From positions 1-7,403 of the forward strand of contig JBIKSZ010000191.1 in NCBI GenBank assembly GCA_044348345.1: 7,403 bases of DNA. The letters run 5' to 3'. This DNA is from Falsiroseomonas sp044348345 (lineage in GTDB: Bacteria > Pseudomonadota > Alphaproteobacteria > Acetobacterales > Acetobacteraceae). A program made the position numbers and the translations under genes. Under the pieces are notes generated by a model. It was not told the DNA's origin and did no database searches. It saw only the letters and a list, made by a program, of their open reading frames with translations. Below are positions 1 to 5,703 of the stretch, piece by piece (positions within the stretch are counted from its first letter, which is position 1; each line of letters begins with the position of its first letter).

Positions 1-225
1 GCGGGCGCCGCCCAGCGCGCGGAGGCCGCCGGCGGCGTTGATCTCGTTGATCGCCAGCTCCGCGCCGAGGCGGCCATACTCGCCATCCTGCGCCAGCGCG
101 CCGGTGACGGGCTGGAGGATGCCAAGGCGGATGGGCGCGGGCTGCGCGCCGGCAATGCGCGGGGCAGCCAGCACGCCGGCGGCGCCGAGAAGCATGGCGC
201 GCCGAGTGGGGGTCAGGGCGTTCAT
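1..225 (-). CDS. LivJ-like ABC transporter substrate-binding protein, N-terminal part only
   Basis: The gene reads leftward and leaves the window after 75 complete codons, so only the N-terminus is visible. The start ATG is at 225-223, preceded by a GGGAGA ribosome binding site at 240-235. Residues 1-27 form a signal peptide with a twin-arginine-like core (TRRAMLLG, residues 7-14) and an AGA/Q cleavage site after residue 27. The mature part begins PIRLGILQPVTGALAQDGEY and continues with GAELAINEINAAGG. This is the hallmark opening of the type I periplasmic binding fold of branched-chain amino acid (Liv/HAAT) receptors: a beta strand, a P(V/L)TG ligand loop, then the A.ELAINEIN.AGG helix. Such proteins deliver amino acids, amides or aromatic acids to an ABC permease. 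The substrate is not predictable from this fragment. Partner genes, if any, lie outside the left edge. Confidence 0.9.
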   Translation of the reverse strand, partial: MNALTPTRRAMLLGAAGVLAAPRIAGAQPAPIRLGILQPVTGALAQDGEYGRLGAELAINEINAAGGLRALGGAR

Positions 226-289
226 CGGTCGGTTTCTCCCTGGTCTTTGGCCATGCCTGCGCCGCGTGTCGGTGCCGGTCCGCCGCAAC

Positions 290-320
290 GCTATCTGCGC
301 CGTGCCGGGCCGGGTGGCAA
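290..320 (-). promoter_or_regulatory. Weak candidate promoter for the LivJ-like gene
   Basis: On the minus strand, TTGCCA (320-315, five of six matches to TTGACA) is followed after 19 bases by GATAGC (295-290, three of six matches to TATAAT). Transcription from here would give a leader of roughly 55-60 bases before the ATG at 225. The spacing is long and the -10 box is poor, so this is only the best-looking site in the region. Confidence 0.22.
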
Positions 321-462
321 TATGGTGTCGGGCGGTGCGGGAAGCCCCCTGCGGTTGGGGTCGGCCACCCCGCACCGACGACCGAGGATGCCCCCTGCCG
401 GGCGCCCGCCTCAGCCTCCCATTGCGCGGGCGATGCGCGCCGGAAAGATTGCGTGTGGCGCG

Positions 463-490
463 TTGACGCGGCGGCGCCGCCCGCCTAACC
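463..490 (+). promoter_or_regulatory. Candidate promoter for the small gene and EamA transporter
   Basis: TTGACG (463-468) is followed about 15-16 bases later by CCTAAC (484-489). The pair resembles alphaproteobacterial housekeeping promoters, which have a strong TTGAC box and a looser GC-tolerant -10. It lies about 40 bases upstream of the ATG at 531. The 12-base palindrome at 470-481 falls in the spacer, where a repressor could act. The -10 is weak against TATAAT. Confidence 0.35.
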
Positions 491-530
491 CGGGGCCCAG
501 GGAAGCTAGCCAACCGGGAGATGGAATCTC

Positions 531-731
531 ATGCGCGCGTTCGACGGCCAGTTCTCGGACAATCGTCCGATCCGCCGCTCGCCGCAGGAGAAGAAGCGGC
601 TTCTGGGGGAGCTGAAGGAAACCCTGGCCAACCTGAAGCCGCAGGCCGCGCCCTCGCTACGCAGCACCCTCGTCGCCCGGATCAAGGAGCTTGAGGCGGA
701 TCTGGCCAGCGCCCCGCCGCCGCGGCGCTGA
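531..731 (+). CDS. Small hypothetical protein, 66 aa, helical
   Basis: I do not recognise a family. The predicted 66-aa product is soluble, with no signal peptide or membrane segment. After a polar N-terminus (MRAFDGQFSDNRPIRRS), residues about 17-35 (PQEKKRLLGELKETLANLK) and 43-61 (LRSTLVARIKELEADLAS) look like two amphipathic helices joined by a proline-containing turn, suggesting a helical hairpin or short coiled coil. The C-terminus is proline/arginine-rich. Coding support comes from codon use: about 59 of 66 codons end in G or C, like the neighbouring genes. A GGGAG motif at 516-520 lies 10 bases before the ATG. The stop is 39 bases before the EamA start, so the two are probably co-transcribed. 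A regulatory or scaffolding role is possible but not shown. Confidence 0.6.
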   Translation: MRAFDGQFSDNRPIRRSPQEKKRLLGELKETLANLKPQAAPSLRSTLVARIKELEADLASAPPPRR

Positions 732-738
732 CCCTTCC

Positions 739-769
739 GTGCGAAGGCTCCGGGCCCTAGCCTTCGCGC
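739..769 (+). promoter_or_regulatory. Perfect-arm hairpin covering the EamA translation start region
   Basis: GCGAAGGCT (741-749) and AGCCTTCGC (759-767) are exact inverted repeats around a 9-base loop. A G-C pair and a G-U pair extend the stem outward to 739 and 769. It begins eight bases after the small gene's stop codon and ends one base before the ATG at 771. No T-run follows, so it is not a canonical intrinsic terminator. It could attenuate transcription, stabilise the upstream message, or sequester the initiation region of the transporter mRNA. Confidence 0.5.
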
Positions 770-770
770 A

Positions 771-1664
771 ATGACCACATCCGCCACTCCCAGCCCGACT
801 GAGTCGGGCCGGGGCGATACCCGCCGGGCGCTGTCCGGCATGGGGCTGATGTTTCTCTGCTGCCTGTTGTTCGCCGGCATGAATGCCTGCTTCCGCGCGG
901 CCATGCAGGAAGGGCTGCCAGTCGCGCTGATGCCCTTCGCGCGCGGTGTCGTCACCGTGCTGGTGCTGCTGCCCTGGTTGCTGCGCGGCGGGTGGCGGAC
1001 GCTGCCGACGCGTCGGCCCGGGCTGCACCTGTTCCGCTGTGCGGCCGGCGTTGGCGGCTTCTATATCGGGATGCTCGCCATCCTCTGGCTGCCCTTCGCT
1101 GATGCGGTGGCGATCATGCATGCGCGGCCGCTCTGGGCGCTCCCGCTGGCCTTCCTGATCCTCGGCGAGCGCATCGGGTGGGACCGGGCGGTCGCCGCCG
1201 CCATCGGCTTCGCGGGCGTGCTGATCATCGTCAATCCGGGCGGCGAGGTCTCGGCCGGGACGCTGATGGCGCTGATGGGCGGCGTCACGGGCGCGCTGGT
1301 GCTGATCGGCATCAAGATGCTGTCCAGCACCGAGCCGCCCTCACGCGTCGTGGCGATCTATGCGCTGGTGACGGTCGCGGTCTACGGGCCGATCGTCGCC
1401 TTCGTCTGGGTGACGCCGTCCTGGACCGCGGCGGGGCTGTTGCTGGCCGGGTCGCTGATGGCGCTGCTCGGCGATTTCATGGCGTCCTGGGCCGTCCGTC
1501 GGGCGCCCGTCGCGCTCCTTGCCCCCATGGAATACGTACAGATCCCGGCCTCGGCGTTGCTCGGCCTCGCCTTCTTCGCCGAGGCGCCGGGCTGGGCGCT
1601 GCTGTGGGGCACGCTGCTGATGGTCGCAGCGACCCTCTATCTGGCGCGCAGCGCAGGGCGCTGA
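771..1664 (+). CDS. EamA/DMT-superfamily inner-membrane transporter
   Basis: The 297-aa product has the size and layout of a 10-helix drug/metabolite transporter with two EamA repeats, roughly residues 22-155 and 162-293. After a polar, cytoplasm-type N-terminus, hydrophobic segments recur about every 25-30 residues. Diagnostic stretches are FAGMNACFR (about 34-42), the end of repeat one with PLWALPLAFLILGERIGW followed by GFAGVLIIVNPGG, and the end of repeat two with APMEYVQIPASALLGLAFFAE. Family members export or import amino acids, metabolites or drugs across the inner membrane using the proton gradient or exchange. The substrate cannot be assigned. The start at 771 has no clear Shine-Dalgarno sequence and sits against a hairpin. 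The in-frame ATG at 840 (before GLMFLCC) also lacks one and would remove only the hydrophilic leader. It follows the 66-aa gene by 39 bases and converges on the Bug gene. Confidence 0.93.
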   Translation: MTTSATPSPTESGRGDTRRALSGMGLMFLCCLLFAGMNACFRAAMQEGLPVALMPFARGVVTVLVLLPWLLRGGWRTLPTRRPGLHLFRCAAGVGGFYIGMLAILWLPFADAVAIMHARPLWALPLAFLILGERIGWDRAVAAAIGFAGVLIIVNPGGEVSAGTLMALMGGVTGALVLIGIKMLSSTEPPSRVVAIYALVTVAVYGPIVAFVWVTPSWTAAGLLLAGSLMALLGDFMASWAVRRAPVALLAPMEYVQIPASALLGLAFFAEAPGWALLWGTLLMVAATLYLARSAGR

Positions 1665-1669
1665 GGGTA

Positions 1670-1698
1670 GGGGCGGCGGCGCCGAAGCCCGCCGCCTC
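1670..1698. terminator. GC hairpin between convergent genes, possible bidirectional terminator
   Basis: GGCGGCGG (1672-1679) pairs exactly with CCGCCGCC (1689-1696) around a 9-base loop, extended by one G-U and one G-C pair. It lies in the 43-base gap between the EamA stop (1664) and the Bug stop (1708), where both transcripts should end. There is no T-run on either side, so it would be a non-canonical or Rho-assisted terminator. Confidence 0.4.
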
Positions 1699-1707
1699 CG
1701 GCCAGTA

Positions 1708-2691
1708 TCAATCCGCGCTCACACGGTTCTCACGGATCACCGTGCGCCAGCGCGCGACCTCGCGGCCAACGAAAGCGGTGGTGAAGGCGGGGTCCATGTT
1801 TGTCGCCTCGAAGCCCATCTGGCCCATGCGCTCGCGCATATCCGCCGTCTCGAGCACGGCCTTGATCTCGGTGTTCCAGCGCACCGCAATCGGCTGCGGC
1901 AGGCCGGCGGGGGTGCAGAAGCCGAACCAGTTCACGCCCTCCGCGGCGCCAAGCCCAAGCTCGCCGAAATGCGGCACGTCCGGCAGCGCGGGCGACCGGC
2001 CCGCGCCGCTGACGGCCAGCGCGCGCAGGCGCCCGGCGCGGATATGGCCGATCGCCGCGGGCAGCGTCTCGATGATGGCGGGCACGACGCCCGCCAGCAC
2101 ATCGGTCAGCGCCGGGCCCGCGCCGCGATAGGGCACGAAGGTGAACTCGACGCGGGCCACGCGCTGGAACTGCACGCCAATCAGGTGCGAAGCGGTGCCA
2201 TTGCCGCCATAGGCCATGCCGACGGCACCAGCCCGCGCGCGGCCTGCGGTCAGCAGTTCCTCCAGCGTACGGGCCGGATGGTTGGCGGCCACCGCGATCA
2301 CCATGGGCAGCGAGCCGAACAGGCCGATATGGGTGAAATCCGTCACCGCATCATAGGTGACGTTCGGGAACAGCGTCGGGCTCGTCCCATGCGGGGCGAA
2401 GTTCGACATCATGACGATATGCGCATCGCCGCGCGCCTTGGCGACGAGGTCCGCCGCCAGCGTGCCGCCCGCGCCGGCCCGGTTCTCCACCACCACGCCC
2501 TGGCCAAGCCGCTGGGCCAGCCGCTCCGCCATCAGACGGGAGAGGATGTCGGCGGTACCCGCCGGGGGAAAGGGAACGATCCAGCGGATCGGCCGCTCCG
2601 GCCAAGTGGCCTGGGCGCGCGCAGGCAGTGCGGCGGCAGCCAGGGCAAGGCCAGCCAGCCCGCGCCGGGTCAGGTGGGTCGGACGATTCAT
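1708..2691 (-). CDS. Bug/TctC-family tripartite tricarboxylate transporter substrate-binding protein
   Basis: The 327-aa length matches the family. The start ATG (2691-2689) has GGGAGAG at 2705-2699, seven bases upstream. The open frame continues about 100 codons further upstream to 2991, but that extension is compositionally unlike a protein and is rejected. Residues 1-26 are a signal peptide with a twin-arginine-like LTRRGLAG and cleavage at ARA/Q. The mature protein opens with WPERPIRWIVPFPPAGTADI, then VVVENRAGAGGTLAADLVA, both classic Bug signatures. FVPYRGAGPALTDVLAG comes later and is the third. The usual PDGYT after the first lobe is replaced here by GDAHI. Such periplasmic receptors bind carboxylates or other small ligands and normally feed TctAB. 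No tctA or tctB is present, which is common for Bug proteins. It is divergent from the NMT1-like SBP and convergent with the EamA gene. Confidence 0.95.
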   Translation of the reverse strand: MNRPTHLTRRGLAGLALAAAALPARAQATWPERPIRWIVPFPPAGTADILSRLMAERLAQRLGQGVVVENRAGAGGTLAADLVAKARGDAHIVMMSNFAPHGTSPTLFPNVTYDAVTDFTHIGLFGSLPMVIAVAANHPARTLEELLTAGRARAGAVGMAYGGNGTASHLIGVQFQRVARVEFTFVPYRGAGPALTDVLAGVVPAIIETLPAAIGHIRAGRLRALAVSGAGRSPALPDVPHFGELGLGAAEGVNWFGFCTPAGLPQPIAVRWNTEIKAVLETADMRERMGQMGFEATNMDPAFTTAFVGREVARWRTVIRENRVSAD

Positions 2692-2983
2692 GAGGGTTCT
2701 CTCCCGTGCGCGGCACCGCTCCGCCGCTTGCTGGATGACATAGGCATAATCATTGCGTGGCGCGAGCCCAGCATGAGAGCCTTCTTGACCGGACGGCCCC
2801 CCGACCCTGCCTATACGGAGGTGGTCTGCCTGCCGAAAGAGCATGTCATGCCCGCAACCGCGGCACGGCTGGGTTTCTGCCCCCTCGCCCGCCCGGCCGA
2901 GTTCTGCCTGCTGCCGGCCATCCGCGCCGGTCGTGCCCTGTGACCAGCCGACCATGACCCCTAAGAGGAAGAAGGACGACACC
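2692..2983. promoter_or_regulatory. Divergent regulatory region between two SBP genes
   Basis: This 292-base gap must hold promoters for the leftward Bug gene and the rightward NMT1-like gene. Visible features are an unusually AT-rich patch around 2734-2755 containing CATAAT (2745-2750, plus strand); TTGACC (2785-2790) followed by TATACG (2812-2817) with a 21-base spacer, longer than normal; and an odd palindrome GCATG-T-CATGC (2841-2851). None makes a confident promoter or operator. No regulator gene is encoded. A 31-codon frame (2848-2943) has no convincing ribosome binding site and is not called. Confidence 0.4.
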
Positions 2984-4006
2984 GTGACCATCCGACGCCG
3001 TCACCTGATCGCCGCCATGGGCGGCACCGCCCTGGCGCTGCCCACGCTCCGCACCGCGCAGGCGCAGACCGCCGTGCGCTTCACGCTCGACTGGGCACTG
3101 CAGGGCAACCACGCCATGTGGGCGCTGGCCGAGGACCGCGGCATCTACCGCCGCGAGCAGCTGGCAGTGCGCATGGACCGCGGCTTCGGCTCGGGCGATG
3201 CGCTGGTGAAGGTGGGCTCGGGCGCCTACGACATCGGCTTCGCGGATTTCTCCGGCGCGGTGAAGTTCAACGCCGAGAACCCGCAGAACCGGCTGGTGAT
3301 GCTCTACCCGGTCTTCGACCGCACGGCGGCCGCCATCGTCACGCTGCGCGGGCGCAACATCAACCGGCCGCAGGATGTCGCCGGCCGCAACCTCGGCGCG
3401 CCGGAAGGCGAAGGCTCGCGCCTGCTCTTCCCGGCCTTCGCGCGCGTGGCGGGCATCAACCCCGCCTCCGTCCGCTGGACCTCCATGGCGGCCAATCTGC
3501 GCGACACCATGCTGCGCACGGCGCAGGTGGATGCGGTGACGGGCTTCCTGTTCACCGTCCACTTCAACCTGGTCGGCCTTGGCATCCCGGAGGACCAGAT
3601 CCTGAGCTGGCCCTATGCCGAGCATGGCCTCGACCTCTACGGCTCTGGTGTCTTCGCCCGCGCCGAATGGATCGAGCGGAACCAGGAGACGGCGGCGCGC
3701 TTCGTGAAGGCCTCGATCGACGGGCTGAAGGCGCTGCTGAACGACATCCCCGGCGGCATGGCCGCGCTGAAGCGCCGCGAGCCGCTGTTCGATGAGGCGC
3801 TGGAAGCCCGCCGCTTCGCCATGACGCGCGACCGCGCCATGCTGACGCCGAACAGCCGCGCCAATGGCCTCGGCCATCTCGACATGGACCGTGCGCGCCA
3901 GCTGGTTTCGGTGAACGCCGAGGCGCTGGGTGTCGCCAACCCGCCCTCGGCCGAAAGCATGTTCACCGACCGCTTCCTGCCGCCGCGCAGCGAGCGCATG
4001 ATCTGA
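2984..4006 (+). CDS. NMT1/ThiY-like ABC transporter substrate-binding protein
   Basis: I start this gene at GTG 2984 because AAGGA (2972-2976) sits seven bases before it. The in-frame ATGs at 2954 and 2843 lack such a site and would place extra residues before the signal peptide. The 340-aa product begins with a signal peptide containing IRRRHLIAAMGG (twin-arginine-like) and AQA/Q cleavage after residue 27. The mature N-terminus, VRFTLDWALQGNHAMWALAEDRGIY, resembles the LDW-P-x-x-x-H strand-helix opening of NMT1/THI5-like and NitT/TauT receptors. It is followed by GAYDIGFADFSG (lobe-closing ligand loop, about 80-91) and an inter-lobe LGAPEGEGSRLLFPAFARVAG segment. Known relatives bind thiamine pyrimidines, riboflavin, nitrate or sulfonates. 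The ligand here is unknown, but the adjacent deaminase-type hydrolase favours an N-heterocycle (inference). No ATPase or permease gene is present. Next gene is 86 bases downstream on the same strand. Confidence 0.92.
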   Translation: MTIRRRHLIAAMGGTALALPTLRTAQAQTAVRFTLDWALQGNHAMWALAEDRGIYRREQLAVRMDRGFGSGDALVKVGSGAYDIGFADFSGAVKFNAENPQNRLVMLYPVFDRTAAAIVTLRGRNINRPQDVAGRNLGAPEGEGSRLLFPAFARVAGINPASVRWTSMAANLRDTMLRTAQVDAVTGFLFTVHFNLVGLGIPEDQILSWPYAEHGLDLYGSGVFARAEWIERNQETAARFVKASIDGLKALLNDIPGGMAALKRREPLFDEALEARRFAMTRDRAMLTPNSRANGLGHLDMDRARQLVSVNAEALGVANPPSAESMFTDRFLPPRSERMI

Positions 4007-4017
4007 CGATCCGCTCT

Positions 4018-4045
4018 CCCTCCCCCGCCCTTGCGTGGGGGAGGG
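4018..4045 (+). terminator. C-rich/G-rich hairpin after the NMT1-like gene, terminator or dispersed repeat
   Basis: CCCTCCCCC (4018-4026) pairs exactly with GGGGGAGGG (4037-4045). One G-U and one C-G pair continue inward to a 6-base loop, giving an 11-bp stem starting 11 bases after the stop codon. It could end or attenuate the SBP transcript, although no T-run follows. Similar CCCTCCCCC/GGGGGAGGG palindromes are, from memory, a frequent dispersed intergenic element in GC-rich alphaproteobacterial genomes. A single copy here cannot prove that. Confidence 0.5.
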
Positions 4046-4055
4046 TCCGGGCGGG
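4037..4055 (+). promoter_or_regulatory. Putative G-quadruplex motif in the intercistronic mRNA
   Basis: Four G-runs (4037-4041, 4043-4045, 4049-4051, 4053-4055) are separated by loops A, TCC and C. This satisfies the standard G3+ with 1-7-base loops rule and has very short loops. It is on the sense strand, about 37 bases before the amidohydrolase ATG. Its G-runs are shared with the flanking hairpins, so folding would be mutually exclusive. Confidence 0.4.
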
Positions 4056-4075
4056 CAACGACGCTGGCCCGCCTG
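4048..4075 (+). promoter_or_regulatory. Second hairpin, immediately upstream of the amidohydrolase ribosome binding site
   Basis: GGCGGGC (4050-4056) pairs with GCCCGCC (4067-4073), extended by a G-U and a C-G pair, with a 10-base loop. It ends three bases before the GGAGAG Shine-Dalgarno sequence (4078-4083), so it leaves that site free but could influence its accessibility. Confidence 0.35.
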
Positions 4076-4092
4076 CCGGAGAGACCAACGCC

Positions 4093-5586
4093 ATGTCCCA
4101 GCAGCTTCTGACCGGCGCGCGGGTGCTCGCGCCCGATGCGCTCTCCGCGCCCTTCGCCGAGGTGCTGGTCGAAGATGGGCGCATCGCGGCCCTGCTCCCG
4201 CCCGGCACGCAGGTTGCGGACGCGAAGCCCTTCGACGCCGCGGACCGACTGATCATCCCGGGCCTCGTTAACGGGCATACCCATGGCCATGGCGGGCTGG
4301 CCAAGGGCGCGGGCGACAAATGGGACCTCGCGCTGCTGCTGGCGCACGCCCCCTGGGTCGGCGGCGGGCGCAACCTCGACGACAAGCGGCTGTCCACGAC
4401 CCTCACCGCGGTCGAGATGCTGAAGAAGGGCTGCACCGCGGCCTTCGACCTGCCGGCCGAATTCCCCTGCCCCACCGTGGACGGGCTGGATGCGATGGCG
4501 GAGGCCTATGCGACGGTCGGGCTGCGCGCGGTCATCGCGCCGATGGTCGCGGACCTGACGTTCTTCCAGGCCACACCCGGCCTGCTCGACGCCCTGCCCG
4601 AGCCGCACCGCGCCCGAGCCGCCGCGATGCGCATGGCCCGCGCCGAGGACAGCCTAGCCGCGATCGGCACCGCGGCGCAGTCCTGGTCGCATGGGCGGCG
4701 CAACATCCGGCTCGGCTGCGCGCCGACCATCCCGCTGCACGCGACCGACGACTTCATGCAGGGCTGCCGCCGGCTTTCGGCCGAATACGGGCTGCGGATG
4801 CAGACCCATGTGGCGGAAGCACGCTACCAGGCCGCGGGCGGGGAGATGCGCTATGGCGGGGCGACGCTGCTCGAGCACATGGACCGGCTCGGCCTGGTCG
4901 GGCCCTGGTTCAGCGTTGCGCATGGCGTGTGGCTGACAGAATCCGACCTCGATCTTCTGGCCAAGCGGGGCGCGGGCATTTCGCACAATCCGGGCGCCAA
5001 TATGCGCCTCGCCTCCGGCATCGCGCCGGTGCGGGCTGCGCTGCGCGCAGGTGTCACGGTCGGCATCGGCACGGATGGCTCCTCCTCCTCCGACAACCAG
5101 AACATGTTCGAGGCGATGCGGCTTGCTGCCTTCGCCTCCCGCCTCTGGGACGATGCGACGGAAGAGGATTGGCTCGGCACGGCCGAGACGGTGCGGCTTG
5201 CGACCGTCGGCTCCTCGCATCTCGTCGGGCATGACGAGGGCGGCAGCATCGCGCCGGGCAAGGCGGCCGACCTCGTGCTACTCGACCTGACCCATGTGAA
5301 CTGGGCGCCGCTGAACGACGCGGCCAACCAGCTGGTCTGGACTGAGGATGGCAGCGCGGTGACCGATGTCATGGTCGCCGGCGCCTGGAAGCTGCGTGAC
5401 CGCAAGGTGCTCGGCCTGGATGAGCGGAAGCTCGCGCAGGAGGCCGCTGCGGCGGCAGAACGGCTGCGCGGGGCGAATGCCGAGGTGAAGGCATGGTGCC
5501 ACGAGGTCGCCCCCTTCGTCGCCTGCCATTGCCGGGCGCTTTCGCATGGCTGGACGCGCTCGAAGCGGTTGCTGAAGGCGGATTGA
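4093..5586 (+). CDS. TRZ/ATZ-type amidohydrolase (cytosine deaminase-like metal-dependent hydrolase)
   Basis: The 497-aa product is a cytoplasmic amidohydrolase with no signal peptide; GGAGAG (4078-4083) lies nine bases before the ATG. Residues 1-56 form the small beta domain (ARVLAP, VEDGRIAAL), followed by the TIM-barrel opening PGLVNGHTH with metal ligands H62 and H64. Further visible ligands and catalytic residues are QTHVAE (H239, E242), AHG (H277) and GIGTDGSSSSDNQNMFEAMR (D328). ISHNPGANMRLASGIAPV precedes the last of these. GGSIAPGKAADLVLLD closes the barrel and re-enters the beta domain. Relatives deaminate or dechlorinate triazines, cytosine, guanine, 8-oxoguanine or S-adenosylhomocysteine through an activated water on a Zn/Fe ion. 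All key residues are present, so activity is expected, but the substrate is undetermined. A Cys/His-rich C-terminal tail (469-485) is unusual. Pairing with the upstream NMT1-like SBP suggests uptake plus deamination. Confidence 0.93.
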   Translation: MSQQLLTGARVLAPDALSAPFAEVLVEDGRIAALLPPGTQVADAKPFDAADRLIIPGLVNGHTHGHGGLAKGAGDKWDLALLLAHAPWVGGGRNLDDKRLSTTLTAVEMLKKGCTAAFDLPAEFPCPTVDGLDAMAEAYATVGLRAVIAPMVADLTFFQATPGLLDALPEPHRARAAAMRMARAEDSLAAIGTAAQSWSHGRRNIRLGCAPTIPLHATDDFMQGCRRLSAEYGLRMQTHVAEARYQAAGGEMRYGGATLLEHMDRLGLVGPWFSVAHGVWLTESDLDLLAKRGAGISHNPGANMRLASGIAPVRAALRAGVTVGIGTDGSSSSDNQNMFEAMRLAAFASRLWDDATEEDWLGTAETVRLATVGSSHLVGHDEGGSIAPGKAADLVLLDLTHVNWAPLNDAANQLVWTEDGSAVTDVMVAGAWKLRDRKVLGLDERKLAQEAAAAAERLRGANAEVKAWCHEVAPFVACHCRALSHGWTRSKRLLKAD

Positions 5587-5652
5587 ACAGCCCGCCCGAC
5601 AAGGCAGGTGGGGTCGAAGCCGACGCCCTGGTGAAACCCATCTGTCACAATG

Positions 5653-5658
5653 TATGAT
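5653..5658 (+). promoter_or_regulatory. Candidate -10 box upstream of the PhnD-like gene
   Basis: TATGAT (5653-5658) matches five of six bases of TATAAT and lies in a locally AT-richer patch within an otherwise GC-rich 117-base gap. No good -35 hexamer is at the right distance (best is TGGTGA at 5629-5634, three of six matches). If used, the leader to the ATG at 5704 would be about 40 bases. Confidence 0.33.
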
Positions 5659-5703
5659 CGTGGGTGCAGCGTCCCTGCCGAACCGTCCTTGCCGGAGCGT
5701 CCG

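Larger units (their letters stand above)
226..530. other. Gene-free divergent intergenic region
   Basis: About 305 bases separate the leftward LivJ-like gene from the rightward small gene. Open frames crossing it (for example plus-strand frames starting near 38 and 247) give proline/arginine-rich translations with no recognisable family, so I treat them as non-coding. It must hold promoters for both directions. The best candidates are listed separately, and both are weak. It also contains a perfect 12-base palindrome, GGCGGCGCCGCC (470-481), which could be an operator but is also expected by chance in DNA this GC-rich. No RNA gene or repeat was recognised. Confidence 0.6.

Noticed and set aside
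38..615. Plus-strand frames over the LivJ-like start and the 226-530 gap
   Set aside because: Pro/Arg/Gly-rich translations without motifs. The first overlaps antisense to a well-supported SBP start.
1178..2131. 317-codon plus-strand frame spanning the EamA gene end and the Bug gene
   Set aside because: It crosses two well-supported genes in other frames, and its sequence is Arg/Gly/Asp-rich shadow.
2848..2943. 31-codon frame MPATAARLGF... as a possible leader peptide
   Set aside because: No convincing ribosome binding site or attenuator-like codon run. Short frames of this kind are common by chance here.
2843..2983. Earlier in-frame ATG starts (2843, 2954) for the NMT1-like gene
   Set aside because: Neither has a Shine-Dalgarno sequence at a proper distance. 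GTG 2984 does, and it begins directly at the signal peptide.
2692..2991. Upstream extension of the minus-strand Bug frame by 100 codons, to a start at 2991
   Set aside because: The signal peptide, a good ribosome binding site (2705-2699) and family length all support the start at 2691. The extension would bury the signal peptide and has no family resemblance.
2846..3877. Long minus-strand open frame opposite the NMT1-like gene
   Set aside because: Its translation is His/Arg/Gly-rich low-complexity typical of an antisense shadow in GC-rich DNA. The plus-strand frame has clear family motifs.
5591..5612. Short inverted repeat after the amidohydrolase stop as a terminator
   Set aside because: Only a 6-bp stem with a G-U pair, a 10-base loop and no T-run, so it is not distinguishable from chance.
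5650..5703. Earlier in-frame ATG at 5650 for the PhnD-like gene
   Set aside because: It would overlap the TATGAT box and put 18 non-signal residues before MPILRRSLL. ATG 5704 has GGAG six bases upstream.
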